This document shows positions 1 through 6,176 of a DNA stretch of 7,100 nucleotides, piece after piece. The position numbers and the translations under genes were made by a program. A model generated the notes under the pieces. That model had not been told where the DNA came from and ran no database searches. It saw only the letters and a program-made list of their open reading frames with translations. This DNA is from Acetobacteraceae bacterium (lineage in GTDB: Bacteria > Pseudomonadota > Alphaproteobacteria > Acetobacterales > Acetobacteraceae), in NCBI GenBank assembly GCA_947476855.1, contig CANJSR010000260.1, positions 1 to 7,100 of the forward strand. Direction: 5' to 3'. Numbering within the stretch: the stretch's first letter is position 1; each line of letters opens with the position of its first letter.

Positions 1-18
1 ATAAGGGGGGAACGGGAC

Positions 19-1203
19 ATGTGGGACAACCGGTGCAAGATCGCCATCAGCGGCGTGGGCTACTCCAAGGTGACGCGTTCGGCCGATATTCCGCTGGCCG
101 CGCATGCGCTGGAGGCGGTGCGGGGCGCGGTCGCCGATTCCGGGCTGGAGATGGCGGATATCGACGGGCTGGCGACCTATCCCGAGCTTCCGGCGACGGG
201 CCATGCCGAGATCGACGGGATTTCGGTCGTTTCGGTCAACTGCATGATGGCGATGCTGAAATTGCCGAACCTGACCTGGCACATCCAGGTGGGGACGACG
301 AATATCGGCGGGGCGGTGCAGCAGGCGGTGAACGCGCTGCTGGCGGGGGTGTGCAAATACGCGGTCGTCTGGCGGGCGATGCATAATCCTCGTGGTACCT
401 ATCAGAACCTGTCGGGGACGCTCGCGCAGGGGGCGGCGCAGTTCACCGCGCCCTATGGCTTCGGCGGGCCCGGCCAGGGCATGGCGGTTGCCTATACACG
501 CTGGCTGGAACGGCACGGCCAGGACCGGGAGAAGATGGCGACGCTGGCGGTCACGCAGCGCAAGCACACGCAGCACAATCCGCATGCGTATTTTCATGGC
601 ACGCCGCTCAGCCGGGAGGATTACCTGGACTCCCGGATGGTGGCCTATCCGTTCTGCCTGTTCGACTGCGACATTCCGGTGCAGGGGGCGGTGGCCGTCG
701 TGCTGACGACGGCGGAACGGGCGCGAGACCTGAAGCCGAAGCCGGCCTATATTGCGGGCTATGGCCAGCGCCTGCATTTCGAGGTGGCGGGGCGCATCGG
801 CAGCCTGTCCAGCTACATGGAAGGCGGGAGCAGTTCGGCCAAGCTGACCTGGGAACGATCCGGGTTCAGTCCGAAGGATGTCGATGTGGCACAGATCTAT
901 GACGGGTTCTCGGCGTCGGTGATCTACGGCCTGGAATCCTACGGCTTCTGCAAGGAGGGGGAGGCCCTGGACTTCATCCAGGACGGACGGATCGAGCTGG
1001 ATGGCGACCTGCCGCTGAACACGTTCGGCGGCAGCCTGGGCACAGGGCGTATCCACGGGCTGTGGCACATCATCGAGGGCGCGTTGCAGGCCTCCGGGCG
1101 CGCGGGATCGCGGCAGGTGAAGGACGTGAACGTGTCCTTCGTGGGGGCGAGCGCGCCGATCGTGACGGGGACCACCTTTCTCTTCGTCGGCGATCCCTAC
1201 TAG
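19..1203 (+). CDS. Thiolase-like protein (SCP2 / lipid-transfer type, probable DUF35 partner)
   Basis: This 394-residue protein has the layout of the thiolase-like acetyl-CoA acetyltransferase / lipid-transfer family. Residues 7-18 (KIAISGVGYSKV) are the typical N-terminal strand. A glycine-rich helix start lies at 92-99 (GTTNIGGA). DxxQIYDGFS-like residues are at about 289-298, and NTFGGSLGTGRIHG at 334-347 carries the conserved His346. The Cys nucleophile of true thiolases is not present in the 85-100 region, and the usual C-terminal CxG is replaced by FVGASAP at 374-380. Condensing thiolase activity is therefore unlikely. Known relatives of this type (for example Ltp2) act as acyl-CoA aldol-lyases together with a Zn-ribbon/OB-fold (DUF35) protein. 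The start is supported by GGGGGG at 5-10, eight bases ahead of ATG. A TAA at 2-4 could end an upstream partner gene, which is inference. The family is fairly sure and the substrate unknown. Confidence 0.88.
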   Translation: MWDNRCKIAISGVGYSKVTRSADIPLAAHALEAVRGAVADSGLEMADIDGLATYPELPATGHAEIDGISVVSVNCMMAMLKLPNLTWHIQVGTTNIGGAVQQAVNALLAGVCKYAVVWRAMHNPRGTYQNLSGTLAQGAAQFTAPYGFGGPGQGMAVAYTRWLERHGQDREKMATLAVTQRKHTQHNPHAYFHGTPLSREDYLDSRMVAYPFCLFDCDIPVQGAVAVVLTTAERARDLKPKPAYIAGYGQRLHFEVAGRIGSLSSYMEGGSSSAKLTWERSGFSPKDVDVAQIYDGFSASVIYGLESYGFCKEGEALDFIQDGRIELDGDLPLNTFGGSLGTGRIHGLWHIIEGALQASGRAGSRQVKDVNVSFVGASAPIVTGTTFLFVGDPY

Positions 1204-2546
1204 GCGGGCGGCAGGCCGGCGAGCAGTCCGCGGACCTCGGCCAGGCGGTTCCCCTGGCCGAAGCCGCGCAGCAGGTCCAGCATCAGTCCGGTGCGGTTGT
1301 GCAAGGACGGGGCCACCAGGCCGTCGAACTTGCGGTCCATGTCGTCCCAGGACATCGGGTTGCCGGGGTGGCCCTTGGCGACGGGAACATGGGCCGTGAT
1401 CGTTCCGCTGGCGGTGTCGGCCGCCAGGCCGGCGGAGGCGAACCCCATGTCGGGGTGGTGGCGCACATCGACCCTGGACGCGGTCTCGGCGATCGTGGGT
1501 TCCAGCAACCAGGGTTCGCGGAAGTCGGCGGCGGAGACGTCCCGCCCGTGCAGCGCGAGTGCCACGCAATAGCTCAGGTCGAACTTCCCCGCGAGCGCGG
1601 TGTCCGGGCTCCCGTCGCCCTGGCCGGTGATCTTCAGCGCGAGTGGACCGATATCGGCGCGGATGGCGCTGATGGCTCCGGGCGTGGTCCGGTCCAGCAA
1701 GGCGCGGGCGGCGTCGATCGCCGGATGGATCAGGTGGCAGGCGGCATACGGCTTGAAGCTGTTGCGGAGGATGCGCCAGTCGTCAAAGACCACGGGTGTG
1801 ATCGACAGCGATCCATCCTGGATCACGGCGTTGTCCAGCCCGCCGCCGGCCTCCACCAACCCCGTCGCGCCGCTGAACCCGCCGGCGGCGAGGCGGGCGG
1901 ACAGGATGCCGTCCATCGCGGCCTTTCCCGCGTGGAAGGGCTTGGCCATGGTCCCGAAGGAGGCCGTGAGCCCGCTGGTCTGCGTCGCCGCCAGGGCCAC
2001 CGCGTGCAGGGCCCGGTCCGCGTCCAGGCCAAGCAAAGCCGCGCAGGCGGCGGCGGCACCGATCCGGCCGAATACGCCGGTGCTGTGCCAGCCTCGGGCC
2101 GTGGCGCCCTGGCCCAGGCCGTGGCCGACCCTTGCCGCGACCTCGAACCCGGTGATGAAGGCGGACAGCATGGCGGCTTCGGGCGCGCCGGTTTCCTCAC
2201 CCAAAGCCAGTGTCGCGGCCCAGACGGGGGCGCTTGTATGGGTGACGGCGTCGACATAGGTGTCGTCGAAGTCCAGGCAATGCGCGAGCGTCCCGTTCGC
2301 GAGCGCGGCGAAGGGCGACGGCGCCTTGCCGCCGAAGATCACGCTGGCCGAACCGGTGCCGGACCAGGGGGCGATCGTCTCCCGCACGATGCGGCCGGCC
2401 GGTTCGGCGGCGGCGCCGATCGCCACGCCCATCCAGTCGGCGAGGCAGAGGCGGGCGGCGTCGATCACCTCGGGTGGAGCGACGCGTTCACTCGCGGCGG
2501 CGATGAAGGCGCCGATCGCCTGTCCGTTGCTGGTCGCGCTTGCCAT
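1200..2546 (-). CDS. MmgE/PrpD family protein
   Basis: This 448-residue protein matches the MmgE/PrpD family (2-methylcitrate dehydratase, iminodisuccinate epimerase, cis-aconitate decarboxylase and many uncharacterised members) in length and along its whole sequence. Visible family motifs are NGTLAHCLDFDDT (84-96), HTSAPVWAA (103-111), GWHSTGVFGRIGAA (152-165), GTMAKPFHAGKAAMDG (198-213), KPYAACHLIHPAIDA (265-279) and GHPGNPMSWDDMDRKF (392-407). These cover the helical domain and the lid domain. No signal peptide is present, so it is presumably cytosolic. Codon 1 is set at 2546 because GGAG at 2552-2555 sits five bases ahead; an in-frame ATG at 2582 lacks a comparable site and lies inside a hairpin region. 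No prpB/prpC neighbours are visible, so a methylcitrate-cycle role is not supported. It more likely handles another di- or tricarboxylate. Its stop overlaps the stop of the convergent thiolase-like gene. Confidence 0.92.
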   Translation of the reverse strand: MASATSNGQAIGAFIAAASERVAPPEVIDAARLCLADWMGVAIGAAAEPAGRIVRETIAPWSGTGSASVIFGGKAPSPFAALANGTLAHCLDFDDTYVDAVTHTSAPVWAATLALGEETGAPEAAMLSAFITGFEVAARVGHGLGQGATARGWHSTGVFGRIGAAAACAALLGLDADRALHAVALAATQTSGLTASFGTMAKPFHAGKAAMDGILSARLAAGGFSGATGLVEAGGGLDNAVIQDGSLSITPVVFDDWRILRNSFKPYAACHLIHPAIDAARALLDRTTPGAISAIRADIGPLALKITGQGDGSPDTALAGKFDLSYCVALALHGRDVSAADFREPWLLEPTIAETASRVDVRHHPDMGFASAGLAADTASGTITAHVPVAKGHPGNPMSWDDMDRKFDGLVAPSLHNRTGLMLDLLRGFGQGNRLAEVRGLLAGLPPA

Positions 2547-2563
2547 GGCCGCTCCGCCCCCTC

Positions 2564-2581
2564 TGCTGGTTGGGACCAGCA
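2564..2581 (-). promoter_or_regulatory. Small hairpin just upstream of the MmgE/PrpD ribosome binding site
   Basis: TGCTGGT and ACCAGCA form a perfect 7-bp inverted repeat around a 4-base loop. It ends eight bases ahead of the GGAG site of the minus-strand MmgE/PrpD gene. There is no T-run on either side, so it does not look like an intrinsic terminator. It could be a leader hairpin or a protein-binding palindrome. The structure is seen directly; a function is not shown. Confidence 0.35.
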
Positions 2582-2605
2582 TGCAGAAGGGGCGGGGGAT
2601 TGGAA

Positions 2606-2637
2606 AGCGCGGATCAGTCCCAGCGCGGGTCAGTCCC
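2606..2637. repeat. 16-bp tandem duplication across the DUF2189 stop codon
   Basis: Two adjacent 16-base units, 2606-2621 and 2622-2637, differ at a single base (AGCGCGGATCAGTCCC versus AGCGCGGGTCAGTCCC). The right unit contains the TGA stop of the minus-strand DUF2189 gene (2630-2632). The left unit carries a second copy of the TGA, shifted by one frame. It looks like a replication-slippage duplication at the end of the gene. Confidence 0.7.
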
Positions 2638-3418
2638 GGATGACGGCGCGGTAGGCGTGCCAGGTGGCATGGCCGATCAGCGGCAGGGTCACCGCCAGCC
2701 CGACATAGCCGGCTGCCAGCCCCGCGGCGGTGAACAGCACAACCAGCGCGGCCCAGACCGCCATCGCCTTGGCGTTCAGCACGACGGCGACGGCGCTGGT
2801 CGCGACTGCCTCCAGGATGCCCACCTTCCGGTCCAGCAGCAGCGGCAGGGAGAAGGCGCCGAAGGTGAAGGCGAGCGTCGCCATGCAGCCGCCGACGATC
2901 GTGCCGATCGAAAGGAAGGTGATTCCCTCCTGTGTGAACAGCGCGGCGTTCAGCAAGGCCTGCACATCGAGCGCGGTATAGGGAAAGCAGATTGCGAAGA
3001 TCATCGCCGCCAGCCGCATCCAGACGATCAGGAACAGCACCAGCGCCAGCCCGAGGCCGAGCAGCGGGAAGGGATTGGCGCGCCAGGCGAGGAAGGCGCC
3101 GGCGAAGGAGGGACCGCGTCCGGCCTCAATATCCCGGCTGATGCCGTAGAAGCCGACGGTCAGCGCGGGGCCGACGAGCATGAACCCCACGATCAGCGGC
3201 GCGATCAGATAGACTAGGCCGGCCGCGGCCAGCGCCACGGTCAGCAGGAGGCCGGCTGCGACGAAGACCAAGCCATGCGCCAGACTGATGATCCCGGACC
3301 GGCGGAAATCCCGCCAGCCAGCGGTGAGCCAGCGGAAGGGCTCGTCTGTCCCGACCTCCCGCACCTTATCCGCGAATGGTAGCCCGGATTGGATCGCGGG
3401 CGCCTGATGATCGGACAT
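2630..3418 (-). CDS. DUF2189 family integral membrane protein
   Basis: This 262-residue hydrophobic protein resembles the DUF2189 family of predicted inner-membrane proteins, whose function is not known. About six membrane segments can be read: roughly 43-68, 70-92, 118-145, 165-190, 204-218 and 222-248. A polar N-terminal stretch leads into the family-like FRWLTAGWRDF at 28-38. Other family-like stretches are GFYGISRDIEAGRGPSF (89-105), SLPLLLDRKVG (190-200) and the C-terminal PLIGHATWHAYR (246-257). The start at 3418 is chosen because GGGAG (3425-3429) sits six bases ahead; two in-frame ATG codons at 3472 and 3475 lie inside a hairpin without a good ribosome site. Upstream spacing to the propeller gene is 144 bases, so the gene is probably not translationally coupled to it. 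Confidence 0.85.
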   Translation of the reverse strand: MSDHQAPAIQSGLPFADKVREVGTDEPFRWLTAGWRDFRRSGIISLAHGLVFVAAGLLLTVALAAAGLVYLIAPLIVGFMLVGPALTVGFYGISRDIEAGRGPSFAGAFLAWRANPFPLLGLGLALVLFLIVWMRLAAMIFAICFPYTALDVQALLNAALFTQEGITFLSIGTIVGGCMATLAFTFGAFSLPLLLDRKVGILEAVATSAVAVVLNAKAMAVWAALVVLFTAAGLAAGYVGLAVTLPLIGHATWHAYRAVIRD

Positions 3419-3437
3419 TGTTTGCTCCCATCGATGC

Positions 3438-3455
3438 GCGCCCTGACAAGGGCGC
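3438..3455 (-). promoter_or_regulatory. Leader hairpin upstream of the DUF2189 gene
   Basis: On the minus strand GCGCCCT, TGTC and AGGGCGC make a 7-bp stem with a tetraloop, ending 19 bases before the DUF2189 start codon and eight bases before its GGGAG site. A second inverted repeat, TGCCGCC (3464-3470) with GGCGGCA (3480-3486), stands just upstream with a 9-base loop. Neither is followed by a T-run. They may be leader structures or the remnant of a terminator for the propeller gene. The structure is seen; the role is inferred. Confidence 0.35.
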
Positions 3456-3562
3456 AAGCAGCGTGCCGCCATCATTGCGGGCGGCAGTGGGAAGGCTACG
3501 CCGATGTGCCGGTGGATTGAAGGTCCCGCTATTCAGGCGCCCCGGGAGCGTCTCGGGCGTGT

Positions 3563-4663
3563 TCAGGCAAAGGTGACGGCGTGGATCGGGGGCAGGGTGT
3601 GGGTGATTTCGGTCCAGCGTTCGCCCTGGTCCTCGGTCACCCACAGCCCGCCGGTGGTGGACCCGAAGGCGAGGCGGTCACCGGTCCGGTCGATGGCCAG
3701 GGCGTGGCGGTAGACCACGTCATAGGCATGCACCTGCGGCAGGCCGTTGGTCAGGATATCGAAGGTTCGGCCGCCATCGCGGGTGCGGGTGACGACCAGC
3801 CGGCCGTCCAGCGGGATGCGCTTCTCGTCCTTGATCCCCGGGACGAACCAGGCGGTGTCCGGATCGGTCGGATGTACGGCGACGGGAAAGCCGAAGGTCG
3901 AGGGCTGGACGCCGGTGATCTCGGTGAAATTCCGCCCGGCGTCGGAGGACACGAAGATGCCGTTATGGTGCTGCACCCACATCCGTTCGGGCTGGGCCGC
4001 ACACTGCATCAGGCAATGGACGTCCTGGGCGATGGGGTCGTGGACGAGTTCGGGCGGGACATGGTCGGCGCGCATGCCCTCACCGCGCTGGGTCCAGGAC
4101 GTGCCCGAATCGTCCGTGAACCAGATGCCGCCCGTGGATACGGCGATCCAGACGTGATCGGCGTTGCGGGGATCGACGATGATGGAGTGGATGCCGGGCA
4201 GATCGGCCCCGCCGCCCATCCAGCGCTTGCGGCCGGGATGGTCCCAGAGGGCGCGGACCATTTCCCAGCTCTCGCCATGATCGGCCGACCGGAACAGCCC
4301 GCCCGGCAGGGTGCCGCACCACAGAACGCCCGGCTGGTTCGCGCCGCCCGGTTGCAGGGCCCAGATGCGCGCCGTGCTCCAGGGCACGGGGCGGCCCCAC
4401 ATGTCGTTCTCCTCCAGCCCCTCGGGCTTGGGCGGGTAGGCAGGGGTCGCGATCTCCTCCCATCCCGTCACGGTGGAGCGATGGACCTTGACGCCGAAAT
4501 GACCATGGTCGAGCGCGGCATAGCAGCGGCCATCGCGCGGATCGGCCAGTGTCAGGGTGACGTTGTCGCCCAGGAAATCGGCGCTTTCCACCGCCCAGCC
4601 GCCGGAGCGGCGGGCGACGCGGAAAAGACCCTTGCGGGTGGAGACGATCAGGGAGTCGCTCAT
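3563..4663 (-). CDS. BNR/Asp-box beta-propeller protein (sialidase/glycosyl hydrolase-like fold)
   Basis: This 366-residue protein carries five clear Asp-box motifs ([ST]xDxGxx[WF]) at 126-133, 183-190, 239-246, 294-301 and 343-350. Four are preceded by [GN]G[IL][FW] (121-124, 178-181, 234-237, 338-341). A degenerate first repeat (KGLFRV, 11-16) fits a six- or seven-bladed propeller closed by N- and C-terminal strands. Such proteins are often named exo-alpha-sialidase or WD40/YVTN/BNR-like, but two features argue against a secreted sialidase: no signal peptide, and no N-terminal FRIP-type motif. The fold is supported; the enzymatic name is not. It starts two bases after the stop of the MoaD-like gene, and its ribosome site GGAGG (4670-4674) lies within the last codons of that gene, so the two are almost certainly translated together. 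It may be a scaffold, a binding partner or a hydrolase; the role is unknown. Confidence 0.88.
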   Translation of the reverse strand: MSDSLIVSTRKGLFRVARRSGGWAVESADFLGDNVTLTLADPRDGRCYAALDHGHFGVKVHRSTVTGWEEIATPAYPPKPEGLEENDMWGRPVPWSTARIWALQPGGANQPGVLWCGTLPGGLFRSADHGESWEMVRALWDHPGRKRWMGGGADLPGIHSIIVDPRNADHVWIAVSTGGIWFTDDSGTSWTQRGEGMRADHVPPELVHDPIAQDVHCLMQCAAQPERMWVQHHNGIFVSSDAGRNFTEITGVQPSTFGFPVAVHPTDPDTAWFVPGIKDEKRIPLDGRLVVTRTRDGGRTFDILTNGLPQVHAYDVVYRHALAIDRTGDRLAFGSTTGGLWVTEDQGERWTEITHTLPPIHAVTFA

Positions 4664-4665
4664 GC

Positions 4666-4935
4666 TCAGCCTCCGGAAAGGGCCTGGTAGACGTGGATAT
4701 GGCTCGTCTGGGTCACGGGATCGGACAGGCGCGCGCGGTCGCGGATGATCTCGCCATCGACGAAGATGATCATGTGTTTGCGCAGCGCCGCCTGGTCATC
4801 CAGCACATAGGCGCGTGCCCTTGGGTTGCCGGCGAAGACCTGGTCCAGCACTTCGCGCACGCTCGCGCCCGGCGCTTCGGTTTCAGGGCAGGGCACGTGC
4901 CGCTGGATGTTCGGTGTGAATGAAACCATAGCCAT
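4666..4935 (-). CDS. MoaD/ThiS-type ubiquitin-like protein with C-terminal Gly-Gly
   Basis: This is an 89-residue protein of beta-grasp type. It ends in ALSGG, the di-glycine tail that MoaD, ThiS and related carriers use for adenylation and thiocarboxylation by an E1-like enzyme. Conserved-looking parts are the N-terminal strand (VSFTPNIQRHV, 4-14), a helix SVREVLDQVF (25-34), YVLDDQAALRKHMIIFVDG (43-61) and DPVTQTSHIHVYQALSGG (72-89). The tail is already exposed, so no processing protease is needed. The start at 4935 has GGAG eight bases ahead (4944-4947); an ATG at 4929 is a weaker alternative. No moaE, thiG, thiF/moeB, cysM or JAB-protease gene is nearby, so molybdopterin, thiamine or cysteine synthesis is not supported by context. 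Its only coupled partner is the propeller gene downstream. A role as sulfur carrier or protein modifier is inference. Confidence 0.85.
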   Translation of the reverse strand: MAMVSFTPNIQRHVPCPETEAPGASVREVLDQVFAGNPRARAYVLDDQAALRKHMIIFVDGEIIRDRARLSDPVTQTSHIHVYQALSGG

Positions 4936-4954
4936 GTCTGATTCTCCGCCGTCG

Positions 4955-4983
4955 TCTCTAAGGGGAGCAGTCGGGACGCGCAA
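4955..4983 (-). promoter_or_regulatory. Possible weak promoter for the MoaD-like/propeller unit
   Basis: On the minus strand TTGCGC (4978-4983) and TAGAGA (4955-4960) are separated by 17 bases, the spacing of sigma-70 promoters, though each box matches only about half of the consensus. It lies 20 bases ahead of the MoaD-like start. A local promoter is plausible because a strong hairpin separates this unit from the TctC gene upstream. Confidence 0.2.
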
Positions 4984-5039
4984 TTTTCCGCGTGGTTGGA
5001 GTGCCGCCACGGGGACGGATCGGACTGACCGGGGGAGGG

Positions 5040-5067
5040 GGCGCCCGATCCGGGAGGACCGGGCGCC
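5040..5067 (-). terminator. Strong 12-bp hairpin after the TctC gene, terminator-like without a U-tract
   Basis: Read on the minus strand, GGCGCCC-GGTCC, loop TCCC, GGATC-GGGCGCC forms a 12-bp stem with one G-U pair, six bases after the TctC stop codon. In plus-strand RNA the same position would be an A-C mismatch, so the fold favours minus-strand transcripts. The sequence that follows on the minus strand is C-rich (CCCTCCCCC), not T-rich. This makes it either a 3'-end-stabilising hairpin or an atypical terminator. Confidence 0.5.
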
Positions 5068-5073
5068 GATGCG

Positions 5074-6036
5074 TTATTGCGGCTCCATGTCTGCGTCCTT
5101 CAGGGCCTTCTTCCAGACCCCGAGTTGATCCTTCATGTAGGCGCCGAGTTCCTCGGGCGTGGAGGAGCGGGCGATGAAGCCGTGCTTGGCCATCGCTTCC
5201 TTGACCGCGGGCTTGGCCAGGACGGCGACCATTTCCGTGTTCATCTTGGTCACGATATCGGCAGGCAGGCCGGCCGGACCGACCAGCGCGAACCAGGGGC
5301 CGACCGGGAAGGCAGGCTGGCCGGCTTCGGTGATCGAGGGCAGTTCCGGCATCAGCGGGCTGCGCTGGTGGAAGGTGGTCGCCAGCGCGCGCAGCTTGCC
5401 GTCGCGGATATGGGAGGAGGTGGAGGTCGAGGTGCCCAGCATGACCTGCACCCGGCCCGAGAGCAGGTCGAGGATCGCGTCGGGCTCGGACTTATAGGGC
5501 ACGGCCTGCATGTCGATACCGTTGTTGGTGGCGAGCATGCCCGACGCGACCAGCGCATAGGTGTTGCCGGCCGCGTAGTTCAGCTTCTTCGGATTGGCCT
5601 TTGCATAGGCGATCAGTTCGGCCACCGTCGTCGCCGGTACCGAGGGATGGACGACAATGAAGAACGTGTTGTCGCCCAGGAATGTGACCGGCGTGAAGTC
5701 GGTCATGACGTTATAGGGCGGTTCCTTCCGCATGTTCGGCACGACCGCGAGCGGGCTGTTGGTGCCGAACAGGAACGTATAGCCGTCGGGCGCGGAACGC
5801 TGCACCTCGGTCGCGGAGATCGCGCCATCGGCCCCCGGCTTGTGCACCACCACGATGGGCTGGCCGAGAGAGAGGGAGAGTTCCTGGCCGGCGAGGCGGG
5901 CGAGGGCGTCGCTGGCGGAACCGGGACCGAAGGGGATGACAAAGCGGATTGGTTTCGTCGGATAGGATTGTGCGTGGACCGCGGCCTGAGGAAGGAGCAG
6001 GATCGCGGCCAGCAGTGCCGTGACAAGTTTAAACAT
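5074..6036 (-). CDS. Bug/TctC family tripartite tricarboxylate transporter substrate-binding protein
   Basis: This is a 320-residue periplasmic binding protein of the Bug (TctC) family, at the usual family length. A signal peptide is clear: a Lys at position 3, a hydrophobic core at about 4-19, and a likely cleavage site AHA/QSYP after residue 22. Typical family motifs follow: YPTKPIRFVIPFGPGSASD (25-43), VVHKPGADGAISATEV (64-79) with APDGYTFLFG (82-91), YNVMTDFTPVTFLG (108-121) and LPSITEAGQ (232-240). These proteins bind carboxylates and hand them to a TctA/TctB permease. Neither permease gene is in the window, so this is an orphan binding protein here, which is common for the family. GGAGG at 6043-6047 sits six bases ahead of the ATG. 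The ligand is probably a mono-, di- or tricarboxylate or an aromatic acid and cannot be fixed from sequence. Confidence 0.95.
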   Translation of the reverse strand: MFKLVTALLAAILLLPQAAVHAQSYPTKPIRFVIPFGPGSASDALARLAGQELSLSLGQPIVVVHKPGADGAISATEVQRSAPDGYTFLFGTNSPLAVVPNMRKEPPYNVMTDFTPVTFLGDNTFFIVVHPSVPATTVAELIAYAKANPKKLNYAAGNTYALVASGMLATNNGIDMQAVPYKSEPDAILDLLSGRVQVMLGTSTSTSSHIRDGKLRALATTFHQRSPLMPELPSITEAGQPAFPVGPWFALVGPAGLPADIVTKMNTEMVAVLAKPAVKEAMAKHGFIARSSTPEELGAYMKDQLGVWKKALKDADMEPQ

Positions 6037-6176
6037 TCAGAACCTCCCCCCGCTTGTTTTCTCTCATGACCACAGGCCGCGATGACGGGCTGTCGGTACA
6101 CGCGGTATTGCGTCGATCGGTGTTCACGGGGCGGAGAGAATTTAACACGGGTCTTCGCGAACCGGTAGCCGGTGTC
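6037..6176. other. Intergenic gap between thioesterase and TctC genes
   Basis: The gap holds the TctC ribosome site, a short inverted repeat ACCGG-TAG-CCGGT (6161-6173) three bases after the thioesterase stop, and an adjoining 8-bp palindrome TTCGCGAA (6154-6161). An AT-rich patch (GTTAAATTCTC on the minus strand, about 6136-6146) is the most promoter-like part, but no matching -35 box was found. The 5-bp stem is too short to call a terminator with confidence. Confidence 0.3.

Noticed and set aside
1200..2546. Assignment of MmgE/PrpD as prpD of the methylcitrate cycle
   Set aside because: No prpB, prpC or acn-like neighbour is present, and the family covers many reactions, so the symbol is withheld.
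1062..2654. A 530-codon plus-strand open frame opposite MmgE/PrpD
   Set aside because: It runs antisense through a well-supported gene and into the thiolase-like end. Its composition is low-complexity (Gly, Arg, Ala, Asp rich), as expected of shadow frames in GC-rich DNA, and it shows no family motif.
3818..3829. KRIP in the propeller (281-284) read as a sialidase FRIP motif
   Set aside because: The sialidase motif is [FY]RIP near the N-terminus. Here the first residue is Lys and the motif lies late, between the third and fourth Asp boxes. With no signal peptide either, a sialidase name is not justified.
3581..4690. A 369-codon plus-strand open frame opposite the propeller gene
   Set aside because: It is the antisense shadow of the Asp-box gene, with no recognisable domain and no convincing ribosome site.
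5077..6069. A 330-codon plus-strand open frame opposite the TctC gene
   Set aside because: It mirrors the TctC coding frame and has the Gly/Arg/His-rich composition of antisense translation.
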